Both the position numbers and the translations under genes were made by a program. The notes under the pieces are model-generated. The model was not told the DNA's origin, made no database searches, and saw nothing but the letters and a program-made list of their open reading frames with translations. Positions 37,422 through 44,899 of a DNA stretch of 64,000 bases are shown here, one piece after another. The number at the start of each line of letters is the position of its first letter. Position 1 is the stretch's first letter. This DNA comes from Candidatus Kapaibacterium sp. GTDB taxonomy: Bacteria; Bacteroidota; Ignavibacteria; Kapaibacteriales; UBA4661. The DNA lies in the NCBI GenBank assembly GCA_004292595.1, contig RDXM01000118.1, forward strand, positions 1 to 64,000, given 5' to 3'.

Positions 37422-38249
37422 TTACACCATAATTTCACCCTTCAAATACGGCACAACATTGCCCGCCATTGTTACGCGGTCGTTGCCGTTTTCTTCTGAA
37501 AGAAATGTGCAAAAAAGCTCTCCACCCCGCGCCGATGCTTGATAGGCAACAATATCTTTTTTACCCAATTTTTTCGACCAGTAGGGAACAATGCTGCAAT
37601 GCGCCGAGCCAGTAACGGGGTCTTCGGGAACGCCCGCCGTTGGCGCGAAATACCGTGAAACGCAGTCATAGCGGTCTGTTCCAGCCGCCGTTACGATAAT
37701 GCCCGTCATTTCTGGCAAGGTGCGCAAGCTGAGGAAATCAGGCTGCATCGCACGTACATCGTCCTCGCTGTGCATCACGAGAAAATAATTATTCACCGAA
37801 GCATAGATTTCAAGCGGCATTCTGCCCAGCGCAGACGACAGCCAGACGCGCAAATGCTCTTCTTTGTCGTGTGGCAAGGAATGGAGCGGTCTGGCGGGAA
37901 AATTGAGCATGAGTTTGTCGGCAGTTTTTTCAACGGTGAGTTCGCCGCTTTTGCTGTAAAATCGAATCATTTCGCCAGAATAGCCGAGATATTCGTATAA
38001 AACATACGCCGAAGCCAGCGTTGCGTGACCGCAGAGCGGAATCTCCAGCTCTGGCGTAAACCAGCGTAAATCATAGCTTCCGTCTGCGCGGCGCATAAAA
38101 TAGGCGGTTTCGGCAAGGTTGTTTTCCATGGCGATTGTTTGCATGAGTTCGTCGGAAAGCCAGTCTTGAAGCGGGATAATAGCTGCTGGATTGCCGCAAA
38201 AACGCTTCGTTGTGAAGGCATCTACTTGATAGATAGGGAGTGTTTGCAT
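37422..38249 (-). CDS. PhzF family protein (isomerase-like)
   Basis: A 275-residue PhzF/DapF-fold protein. It starts MQTLPIYQVDAFTTKRFCGNPAAII, then NLAETAYFMRRADGSYDLRWFTPELEIPLCGHATLASAYVL, with the catalytic-type Glu of NNLAETAY and the conserved CGHAT motif. The C-terminus has DYPVTGSAHC-like EDPVTGSAHCSIVPYW. Related proteins are phenazine isomerases or enzymes of unknown substrate. The frame extends 59 codons further upstream through the foldback repeat, so I placed the start at 38249 on homology. Confidence 0.88.
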   Translation of the reverse strand: MQTLPIYQVDAFTTKRFCGNPAAIIPLQDWLSDELMQTIAMENNLAETAYFMRRADGSYDLRWFTPELEIPLCGHATLASAYVLYEYLGYSGEMIRFYSKSGELTVEKTADKLMLNFPARPLHSLPHDKEEHLRVWLSSALGRMPLEIYASVNNYFLVMHSEDDVRAMQPDFLSLRTLPEMTGIIVTAAGTDRYDCVSRYFAPTAGVPEDPVTGSAHCSIVPYWSKKLGKKDIVAYQASARGGELFCTFLSEENGNDRVTMAGNVVPYLKGEIMV

Positions 38250-38282
38250 AGAGTATTCTCCGAATTGATTGATGAAATTGTG

Positions 38283-38464
38283 GTAACTGGTCAGGTCATA
38301 ATTTTTTTGGACGCAGATGAAGATGATTGGATTGATGAAGATGATGAAAACATCAACAATAGATGAAATCTGCATATATCCTCCTATTTTCATCAATATC
38401 ATCTTCATCAATTCAATCATCTTCATCTGCGTCCTTTCTTCATTGCTAAGACCTGACTAATACC
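38283..38464. mobile_element. Foldback MITE-like element, diverged copy
   Basis: The left end GTAACTGGTCAGGTC matches the element at 42037 exactly; the right end (near 38450) is GACCTGACTAATACC, with several changes. The inner arms, GGACGCAGATGAAGATGA (38309) and its inverse ending 38434, are nearly identical to those at 42067-42173. The middle differs. No clear target duplication remains. Confidence 0.7.
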
Positions 38465-38497
38465 GTTTTGACTATACTTTGAATACTTTGATTTTAG

Positions 38498-38517
38498 CAA
38501 GGCAGCATGCTGCCTTG
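38498..38517. repeat. 20-bp perfect palindrome
   Basis: CAAGGCAGCATGCTGCCTTG is its own reverse complement. It resembles the inner arms of the palindrome at 15688. It could be a REP-type repeat or an operator for the CoA ligase gene downstream. Confidence 0.55.
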
Positions 38518-38589
38518 TTTCGGAGAATTGAAAGTATTCATTTTACAATCGAAAATCGAAATTACGAACAAAGTACACTCCAAAACAGA

Positions 38590-38652
38590 TACAATTTTGT
38601 AAACTGTAAGGAGTACAGTTGTGTTTTTCAAAAAAACGATACCAAAATTGTA
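38590..38652. promoter_or_regulatory. Nested inverted repeats upstream of the CoA ligase
   Basis: TACAATTTTG (38590-38599) and CAAAATTGTA (38643-38652) are exact inverted copies. Between them AACTGTA (38602) and TACAGTT (38614) form a second inverted pair. The nested pairs lie 65-130 bases before the ATG at 38719, where a repressor could act. No regulator gene is adjacent. Confidence 0.4.
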
Positions 38653-38718
38653 CACGGCATTGTATCTTGTGTTTGAAAGTACTGTATCGGTAATCACAAA
38701 GAGCAATCAGCAATCATT

Positions 38719-40461
38719 ATGGCAGAGCAAACACCACCAGCGCATGAGCCACACGGCAGCAATGAAGAGATTCCACGCCCTTGGCTGCAATTCTACGAAA
38801 AAGGCGTACCAGAGCATTTGAACTACCCATCATTTGCCTTGTGGGAGCTTGTTCGCAACAGCGCGGCGGCGCATCCTGACAAAATTGCGACGGACTTTTT
38901 CGGACATACGCTCACCTACGCCGAATTGTGGGATTCCGTGCAGCGATTCGCCCATGCCTTGCAAGCTCTCGGCATCCGCAAAAGCGACCGCGTTGCGCTG
39001 ATGTTGCCGAATTGCCCGCAGTTCGTGATTGCCTTCTATGGCGTACAGTTAGCGGGCGCAACCGTGATTGCAGTGAATCCAATCTATACCTCGCGCGAAT
39101 TGGAACACGTCTTGAAAGACTCCGCCGCAGAAACCTTGATTGTGCTGGATTTGAAGTATCCCGCCTTCCGCGAAGTAGCAGCCATATCACAGGTGAAACG
39201 CACGATTGTAACGGGCATTCAGGACTATTTGCCGTTTCCAAAAAATCTTTTGTACCCATTCAAAGCAAAAAAAGAGGGAATGTGGGTAGAAGTGAAGCCG
39301 TCTCCAAGCATTTTCTTTTTTAAGCGGTTGCTGAAAAAATACAGCCCTACTCCCTCGAAAGTTACCACTAATCCTGAAGAAGATATTGCCATGCTGCTCT
39401 ACACGGGCGGAACGACAGGCTTTCCGAAGGCTGCCATGCTCACGCACCGCAATCTTGCAGCAAACGCGCTCCAAAATATGTCGTGGACTCCTGGCATCGA
39501 AACAGGCAAAGAAATCATTGGCTGTGTGCTGCCATTTTTCCACAGCTACGGGCTTTCTACTGCGCTGAATTACGGGATGCAGATTGCGGCAAAATTGGTG
39601 TTGTTTCCCAAATTTTCTGCCGCCGATGTCGTGAAAGGCATCGCGGACAAACATATAACGCTCTTTCCGGGCGTTCCGACAATGTTTGTGGCTATCAATA
39701 ATTACCCAGACCTCAGGAAATACGACCTTTCCAGCATTAAATGTTGTCTTTCGGGCGGCGCACCTTTGCCGCTTGAAGTAAAGCATCAATTCGAGAAAAA
39801 CATTAGCGGCAAGCTCTTGGAAGGCTACGGCTTATCCGAAAGTTCGCCCGTGCTGACGGGGAATGTGTTCAATGGCATGATACGCGACGGCAGCATCGGA
39901 ATCCCCTTGCCCGACACGGATATTTTGATTATGGATGAAGACGGCAAGCCCGTTCCCATCGGAGAAGTCGGGGAATTAGCCGCCGCCGGACCGCAGATTA
40001 TGAAAGGCTATTGGAATCGTCCCGAAGAGACCGCAAAGACGCTTCGCTCTTACGCTGGGCGCACGTGGCTCTTCACGGGCGATATGGCAAAAATGGACGC
40101 AGATGGCTATTTTACTATCGTGGATAGAAAAAAAGACCTTATTTTAGTGGGCGGCTACAATGTGTTTCCGCGCGAGGTCGAGGAAGTTTTGTACGAACAT
40201 CCTAAAGTCAAGGAAGCAGTCGTGGCGGGCGTTCCCGATACATTTCATGGCGAATTTGTGAAAGCATATTTGGTGCTGCACGACGGACAAACCGCGACGG
40301 AAAAAGAAATACAGCAATTCTGTAAAGAGCGTATTTCTGGTTACAAAGTTCCGAAAAGCGTGGAGTTCCGCAAGGATTTACCAAAAACAATTATTGGAAA
40401 AATTTTGCGCCGCGAGCTTTTGGAAGAAGAAAAACGCCGCGCGGTGGAACGCAAGGAATAA
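38719..40461 (+). CDS. Long-chain acyl-CoA ligase (AMP-forming)
   Basis: A 580-residue acyl-adenylate enzyme of the FadD type: fatty acid activation to acyl-CoA. Motifs: MLLYTGGTTGFPKAAMLTH, GYGLSESSPVL, WLFTGDMAKMDADGYFTIVDRKKDLILVGGYNVFPREVEEVL and the C-terminal Lys in PKTIIGKILRREL. The N-terminal 30 residues (PPAHEPHG) are polar. Compared with the enzyme at 10674 it has the more classical FadD layout. It follows a repeat-rich 470-base gap containing the foldback element. Confidence 0.93.
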   Translation: MAEQTPPAHEPHGSNEEIPRPWLQFYEKGVPEHLNYPSFALWELVRNSAAAHPDKIATDFFGHTLTYAELWDSVQRFAHALQALGIRKSDRVALMLPNCPQFVIAFYGVQLAGATVIAVNPIYTSRELEHVLKDSAAETLIVLDLKYPAFREVAAISQVKRTIVTGIQDYLPFPKNLLYPFKAKKEGMWVEVKPSPSIFFFKRLLKKYSPTPSKVTTNPEEDIAMLLYTGGTTGFPKAAMLTHRNLAANALQNMSWTPGIETGKEIIGCVLPFFHSYGLSTALNYGMQIAAKLVLFPKFSAADVVKGIADKHITLFPGVPTMFVAINNYPDLRKYDLSSIKCCLSGGAPLPLEVKHQFEKNISGKLLEGYGLSESSPVLTGNVFNGMIRDGSIGIPLPDTDILIMDEDGKPVPIGEVGELAAAGPQIMKGYWNRPEETAKTLRSYAGRTWLFTGDMAKMDADGYFTIVDRKKDLILVGGYNVFPREVEEVLYEHPKVKEAVVAGVPDTFHGEFVKAYLVLHDGQTATEKEIQQFCKERISGYKVPKSVEFRKDLPKTIIGKILRRELLEEEKRRAVERKE

Positions 40462-40501
40462 TGCGGCTTGTCGGTATTTGGACTATAAAATATACTCATT
40501 A

Positions 40502-40578
40502 GTGGCACAGACATTCTTGTCTGTGAGTATGAGTGCAGTATTTCAAGCGGGGAACACAGGCAAGAATGCCTGTGCCAC
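40502..40578. repeat. BIME-like inverted pair of GTGG REP units
   Basis: The left unit is intact; the right unit has two compensating changes (CACAGGCA / TGCCTGTG) that keep the stem. It lies between the CoA ligase gene and the CBS-domain gene. Confidence 0.85.
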
Positions 40579-40624
40579 TAAAACCCGATTCTGTTTTGTT
40601 GTTTCTGGGGCAAATGACCTAGTT

Positions 40625-40659
40625 TCAGCCCTCATCCCTCAAATTTCATCCCTCTCTTC
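40625..40659. repeat. Heptanucleotide array abutting a start codon
   Basis: Five units: TCAGCCC, TCATCCC, TCAAATT, TCATCCC, TCTCTTC. The ATG of the CBS-domain gene follows two bases later, so the array takes the place of a ribosome-binding site. Confidence 0.7.
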
Positions 40660-40661
40660 GC

Positions 40662-42029
40662 ATGGTACTTGGTTTATTTCTCACAATTTTACTCGTTTTC
40701 CTCAATGGCTTTTTCGTTGCGGCGGAATTTGCCATTGTGAAGGTGCGGATGTCGCAAATTGAAATGCGCGTCCAAGCGGGAAGCCGCATGGCGGGCTTTG
40801 CAAAAAACATTTTAGAAAATCTGGATGCGTATTTATCCGCCTCACAGCTTGGCATTACGCTCGCAAGCCTCGCGCTGGGCTGGATTGGCGAGGATGTTGC
40901 CGAAAAAATAGTTTTTGGCGCATTCCACCTTATGCAAATTAGCGTTTCGCCTGAATTAGCGCACCAAATCGCGGGTCCCTTGGCGTTTATCACTATCACC
41001 GTACTGCACATTATTTTGGGCGAGCAGGCTCCTAAGTGGTTTGCCATTCAGCGACCAGAGTCGGTTACGATGGTCGTTGCCTTGCCGATGCGCCTTTTTT
41101 ACCTTGTGTTCAAGCCGTTTATTTGGGTGCTGAACCATTTATCGAATACTCTTTTGCGCAGCTTGGGAATCGAACCCACGCATGAGGAAGTGCATAGCGC
41201 AGAAGAGCTTCAATACTTGCTTGAGCGCGGAAAAGAAACGGGCGCGATTGAATCGGGCGACCACGAACTGATTCAAAATGTGTTCAATTTGAGCGACATG
41301 ACGGCGCGGCAAATCATGGTTTCCCGCACGAAAATGAGCGCGATTGAGCTTTCTACGCCTGTGCCGGACTTGCTTGCGCGTGTGATTGAAGAAGGCTACT
41401 CGCGCCTTCCCGTCTTTCGGGAAACGGTGGATGATATTGTTGGTGTGGTTTATACAAAAGATATTTTGACGCTCGTGCAGCATCAGGAATTGATTGTGTT
41501 GCAAGATATTATCCGCCCTGCGTACTTCGTGCATGGCGGCAAAAGCGTCCGCGAGCTGCTCAGGGAATTTCAGAAACGGCGTATTCACGTGGCGATTGTG
41601 ATTGACGATTTCGGCGGCACCTCTGGCATGGTGACGCTCGAAGATATTTTGGAAGAAATCGTTGGCGATATTATGGATGAATTCGACGACGAACAAGCAG
41701 CAGTGCGGCGTGTGGATGAGTTTGAGTTTGAAATTACCGCACAAACCAACATTTCCGAGCTGAACGCAACCCTGCCCAAGCCTTTGCCCGAAGATGAGCG
41801 CTACGAAACGCTTGGCGGCTACATGAACGTTCTTTTTGGTAAAATTCCCAACGAAGGCGAACTGATGGCAAAAGATGGCTATATGTTTACGATTCTGAAG
41901 AAAAACAAACGTGCGATTGAACACGTGAAAATCACGTATTTGGAGCGCCCGCCCGAAGAGACATTGTTTGTGGCGATTGAGCCGCAAAGTCCAGCTTCGG
42001 CAAAAACTCAGGCGCAAACAATAGCGTAG
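40662..42029 (+). CDS. CBS-domain membrane protein (HlyC/CorC family)
   Basis: A 455-residue protein with an N-terminal DUF21 (CNNM) membrane domain of four helices (residues 1-180), two CBS domains (about 215-335, with ARQIMVSRTKMSAI and VGVVYTKDIL) and a C-terminal CorC/HlyC domain (from GRVDEFEFEITAQ-like sequence at about 350). Proteins of this kind are linked to Mg2+ export or sensing; the old name hemolysin is not well supported. The 3' end abuts the foldback element: the stop codon overlaps the first base of its target duplication. Confidence 0.92.
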   Translation: MVLGLFLTILLVFLNGFFVAAEFAIVKVRMSQIEMRVQAGSRMAGFAKNILENLDAYLSASQLGITLASLALGWIGEDVAEKIVFGAFHLMQISVSPELAHQIAGPLAFITITVLHIILGEQAPKWFAIQRPESVTMVVALPMRLFYLVFKPFIWVLNHLSNTLLRSLGIEPTHEEVHSAEELQYLLERGKETGAIESGDHELIQNVFNLSDMTARQIMVSRTKMSAIELSTPVPDLLARVIEEGYSRLPVFRETVDDIVGVVYTKDILTLVQHQELIVLQDIIRPAYFVHGGKSVRELLREFQKRRIHVAIVIDDFGGTSGMVTLEDILEEIVGDIMDEFDDEQAAVRRVDEFEFEITAQTNISELNATLPKPLPEDERYETLGGYMNVLFGKIPNEGELMAKDGYMFTILKKNKRAIEHVKITYLERPPEETLFVAIEPQSPASAKTQAQTIA

Positions 42030-42036
42030 TTTTGTC

Positions 42037-42199
42037 GTAACTGGTCAGGTCTCACCCATGAAGAGGGGACGCAGATGAAGATGATTGGATTGATGAAGAT
42101 GATAGTGATAAAAAAAATCAGAGCGTGAATGCATTCATCATCTTCATCCATTCAATCATCTTCATCTGCGTCCGAAAAAATCCTGACCTGACCAGTTAC
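42037..42199. mobile_element. 163-bp foldback MITE-like element with 8-bp target duplication
   Basis: Perfect 15-bp terminal inverted repeats, GTAACTGGTCAGGTC (42037-42051) and its inverse (42185-42199), are flanked on both sides by GTTTTGTC (42029-42036 and 42200-42207), an 8-bp direct repeat. The inner arms are the GGACGCAGATGAAGATGA type (42067-42173). No protein is encoded, so it would depend on a transposase elsewhere. This is the best preserved of three copies. Confidence 0.85.
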
Positions 42200-42263
42200 G
42201 TTTTGTCAATATCAGCACTCGTTTGCAATCACTCGTTTTCAATACTATTTCCTTCAAGCACCA

Positions 42264-42686
42264 ATGCGCGATACAGCACTTCTCGGCATACGTCCTCTCA
42301 TTCCTGCTGTGGAAGCACTTCGGCAGAATGACGTACTTCCAAAAGATTCGCAAGAGTTTTTCTTGCACACGGTTTTGCGTCCAATTTTGAAACTCCAAGA
42401 CCCAGTATTGGTAAGCCTTTGCGTTCTTTTTCTTGCAAAATATCGCAGCACATTTCTCCAAAAATCTCGTGCTGAACAAGAAGCCTTCCTGACAACGAGC
42501 ATGAAAAAAGATACTGCTCTGCGTTCTTTGCTCATTGGCGTGTGCGTTGGGCAGTTCACCACCGAAGAAATGGAGTATTACTCGCACTCGGAGCATCAAG
42601 CGGAAATGAACAAACGCATTATCGAACTTGCCGCTCGGCGCGTTGCAGATGCTCTGCCAGAGCTTATCGCAAGCAAGAAAATTTAA
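42264..42686 (+). CDS. Conserved all-helical hypothetical protein
   Basis: A 140-residue protein rich in Leu/Ala/Glu, with TVLRPILKLQDPVLVSLCVLFL, then FLTTSMKKDTALRSLLIGVCVGQFTTEE near the middle. I recall similar small helical proteins in Bacteroidota (the TLRPI.KLQ and G.C.GQFT.EE segments recur), sometimes labelled glyoxalase in databases without a visible glyoxalase fold. No function is assigned. The ATG at 42264 follows the MITE by about 60 bases; no strong ribosome-binding site is seen. Confidence 0.6.
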   Translation: MRDTALLGIRPLIPAVEALRQNDVLPKDSQEFFLHTVLRPILKLQDPVLVSLCVLFLAKYRSTFLQKSRAEQEAFLTTSMKKDTALRSLLIGVCVGQFTTEEMEYYSHSEHQAEMNKRIIELAARRVADALPELIASKKI

Positions 42687-42702
42687 CATCACAAAGAACG
42701 GC

Positions 42703-43161
42703 TTACGTTCTTGAACGAACTTTATCCAGCAAAAAATTAAGGAAGCGTAATTCCTCTTCCGTCAGAGCAGACATCATCTTGTCAATCTCATCTGCACGAG
42801 CATCTATGCGCTCAAGCAAAGCCAAACCTTGCTTGGTAATGATGACCTCCACAGCGCGGCGGTCGTATTCGCAGATGCTTCGCTCGACAAAGCCGCTCAG
42901 GCGAAGGCGTTCGACAAGGCGCGAAACATCGCTCATTTTATCCAGCATTCGCTCCTTGAGAAGATTGATAGATGCTGGTTTTCCGCCTTGTCCGCGCAAA
43001 ATACGCAGAATATTAAACTGCTGCTCGCTCACATTGAAATCCTTCAAAAACCGTGAATGCTCGCTTGTGAGCCAATTCCCCGTAAAAATAACGTTAATAG
43101 CAGCTTTGTGACACTCATTGCGGAATGTTGTTTGGTGGATTTCTTCTTGCAACGGCGGCAT
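42703..43161 (-). CDS. MarR family transcriptional regulator (linked to yceI genes)
   Basis: A 152-residue MarR-type repressor with a winged helix: NVSEQQFNILRILRGQGGKPASINLLKERMLDKMSDVSRLVERLRLSGFVERSICEYDRRAVEVIITKQG-type sequence from residue 43 on. MarR proteins usually repress their own gene and a neighbour and respond to small phenolic or oxidising ligands. The 15-base sequence GTTGCAACATTTATT lies 57 bases before its start and again before the yceI pair, so I infer that it controls both. Start at 43161 avoids a spurious 22-codon extension. Confidence 0.88.
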   Translation of the reverse strand: MPPLQEEIHQTTFRNECHKAAINVIFTGNWLTSEHSRFLKDFNVSEQQFNILRILRGQGGKPASINLLKERMLDKMSDVSRLVERLRLSGFVERSICEYDRRAVEVIITKQGLALLERIDARADEIDKMMSALTEEELRFLNFLLDKVRSRT

Positions 43162-43208
43162 ACAAAAGTGAAAAAAGTGAAAAAAAAGTGAAAAAAATGC
43201 ACGGTGCG

Positions 43209-43232
43209 CAAATAGGCGTTGCAACATTTATT
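43209..43232 (-). promoter_or_regulatory. Predicted marR promoter with GTTGCAAC operator
   Basis: The sequence CAAATAGG (a -7-like element read on the minus strand, 43209-43216) is followed by CGTTGCAACATTTATT. It aligns base for base with the yceI promoter at 44714-44738 (20 of 25 positions). The GTTGCAAC core (43218-43225) is palindromic. A further GTTGCAAC core lies at 43373-43380. Confidence 0.6.
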
Positions 43233-43290
43233 GCAGAGGTAATATCGTGAAAACTATTGTTGTATCAAAAGCACAGAAGGCAAAAAAAAA

Positions 43291-43319
43291 CGCGAACACC
43301 ATATTGCGTGTGTTCGCGC
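43291..43319 (-). terminator. Terminator downstream of the yceI pair
   Basis: CGCGAACAC and GTGTTCGCG form a perfect 9-bp stem. On the minus strand it is followed by nine T residues; on the plus strand by CTTTCTTTTT. It ends the yceI transcript before the marR promoter region. Confidence 0.82.
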
Positions 43320-43452
43320 TTTCTTTTTGGAGGAGTTACGTTGTTCCCCTTTGAACAATCACTAGCATAAACGTTGCAACACAAGTTTTATTGTTTTCCT
43401 GTTCGACTGAGGCTTTTGCCGATGTAAGTTCATTTTTTAGATACAAAGTACC

Positions 43453-43980
43453 TTACGCCGCTTTTACCATTTGAATATCCAAGTGTAGGCGAACTTCATC
43501 GCTGACGACAATGTTTCCAGCTTCCGTTGTCGCGCTCCATTGCAAGCCAAAATCTTTGCGATTAAGTTTACCCTGAAGCTCAAATCCTGCTTTTGTTTGA
43601 CCGTAGGGGTCTGTTACCGTGCCAGCGTAGCGTGTTTGCAAGGTGATAGGGTGCGTCAAATCACGAATGGTAAGATTGCCGTTCACAAGAAGCTCATCCT
43701 CACCTTTTTTCGTGATGTCGGTCGAAACAAAGCGCATAGTTGGAAATTTTTCTGCATTAAAAAAGTCGTCCGATTTCAAATGCCCATCGCGTTGTTCATT
43801 ATTGGTCGAGATGCTGTTTACATCCGCTTCAAACTCTATTTTAGCATCAGAAAAGTCTGCTGCGGAGCTTTCCATCTGAGCGGTAAATTTTTTAAAAACA
43901 CCTGTAACAGTCGTAATCATCAAATGTTTCACCTTAAAAGTGATTTCTGAGTGCATCGGGTCGATATTGTAGAGTGCCAT
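43453..43980 (-). CDS. YceI family protein, cytoplasmic form
   Basis: A 175-residue YceI-like lipocalin-fold protein: MALYNIDPMHSEITFKVKHLMI, then VTGVFKKFTAQMES, DVNSISTNNEQRDGHLKSDDFFNAEKFPTMRF and the final strands. The family binds isoprenoid-type lipids; no reaction is established. It lacks a signal peptide, unlike its upstream neighbour (about 45% similar by eye), so the two forms would work on either side of the inner membrane. It is the second gene of a two-gene unit, 84 bases after the first. Confidence 0.9.
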   Translation of the reverse strand: MALYNIDPMHSEITFKVKHLMITTVTGVFKKFTAQMESSAADFSDAKIEFEADVNSISTNNEQRDGHLKSDDFFNAEKFPTMRFVSTDITKKGEDELLVNGNLTIRDLTHPITLQTRYAGTVTDPYGQTKAGFELQGKLNRKDFGLQWSATTEAGNIVVSDEVRLHLDIQMVKAA

Positions 43981-44064
43981 AGTAATTGCTCAAAAAAATG
44001 CGTGAGAATGGTAAAATTAGGGGATTGTCAAGTAAATTTTTACGAAAAATTTTATGAAGAAGTG

Positions 44065-44658
44065 CTATGCTTTTGCCTTTGTAAGCTCAATATTGACAAC
44101 GATTTTCACATCTTTGCCAACAACCGCACCACCTGCTTCGAGCATGGTGTTCCATTTCAGGTTGTAATCAAGACGATTCACACTTGTGCTTGCCTTGAAA
44201 CCCGCTTTGGTATTGCCCCAGGGGTCTTTGACTACGCCACCAAAATCAACATCGAAGCTCACAGTTTTCGTTACGTCGCGCATGGTCAGGTCGCCGGTGA
44301 GCTTGTATTTGCCTTTGCCAGCTTTTTTGAAAGATTTACCAACAAATTTCATCTGGGGAAATTTTTCCGCATTGAAAAAGTCATCGGATTTCAAGTGACC
44401 ATCACGCTTTTCGTCGTCGGTATTGATGCTGGCTACATCGACAGTGAAATCAATTTGTGCATCAACAAAGCTATCGTCTTTGGCTTTGACGGTGCCAGAG
44501 AAGAGCTTAAATGCGCCCTCGGTCTCTGAAACAACGAGGTGCTTGACGGCAAATTTCACGCTGGAATGGCTTTTATCAACGTTCCACGTGTCTTGAGAAA
44601 AGACGGCTGTTGTGCTTGCAACAACGAAGAGAACAAGATTTACAAAGAAGCGTTTCAT
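44065..44658 (-). CDS. YceI family protein, exported form
   Basis: A 197-residue YceI protein with a signal peptide (MKRFFVNLVLFVVASTTAVF, cleavage near SQ) and the same core: WNVDKSHSSVKFAVKHLVVSETEGAFKLF, DVASINTDDEKRDGHLKSDDFFNAEKFPQMKF and VNRLDYNLKWN. It probably carries an isoprenoid or other hydrophobic ligand in the periplasm. Start at 44658 gives the signal peptide; the longer frame reads through the promoter. It is first gene of the unit and carries the predicted MarR operator. Confidence 0.92.
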   Translation of the reverse strand: MKRFFVNLVLFVVASTTAVFSQDTWNVDKSHSSVKFAVKHLVVSETEGAFKLFSGTVKAKDDSFVDAQIDFTVDVASINTDDEKRDGHLKSDDFFNAEKFPQMKFVGKSFKKAGKGKYKLTGDLTMRDVTKTVSFDVDFGGVVKDPWGNTKAGFKASTSVNRLDYNLKWNTMLEAGGAVVGKDVKIVVNIELTKAKA

Positions 44659-44713
44659 AGAAATACAAAAAAAGAGAAATGGAAAAATATTGTTTGTGAG
44701 CGAATGAACAACA

Positions 44714-44749
44714 CAAATATACGTTACAACATTAAATGTTGCAACATTT
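44714..44749 (-). promoter_or_regulatory. yceI promoter with overlapping palindromic MarR-type operator
   Basis: Read on the minus strand: TTG (44742-44744), 20 bases, TATATTTG (44714-44721). The perfect 16-bp palindrome AAATGTTGCAACATTT (44734-44749) contains the TTG, and a second, imperfect site GTTACAAC (44723-44730) fills the spacer beside the -7 element. A protein bound there would block RNA polymerase. The transcript would start about 50 bases before the yceI ATG. Confidence 0.68.
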
Positions 44750-44766
44750 ATTTTCACAAAAACAAC

Positions 44767-44889
44767 TAAGACTTTCGCAAAATATGCTTTTGAAGCTCAC
44801 AGACAGGAATGTCTGTGCCACCAAAGCCAGTATCTATCAGTGTTGTAGTGGCACAGGCATTCTTGCCTGTGAGGTTTGTGAAAGTCCTA
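44767..44889. mobile_element. 123-bp MITE-like element, second copy
   Basis: Ends TAAGACTTTCGCA and TGTGAAAGTCCTA (inverted, two differences) enclose two outward-pointing REP-type arms, identical in layout and length to the copy at 33421-33543. ACAAC flanks both sides (44762-44766 and 44890-44894), a 5-bp target duplication. The element sits between the yceI promoter and the lyase gene. Confidence 0.82.
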
Positions 44890-44899
44890 ACAACAATAT

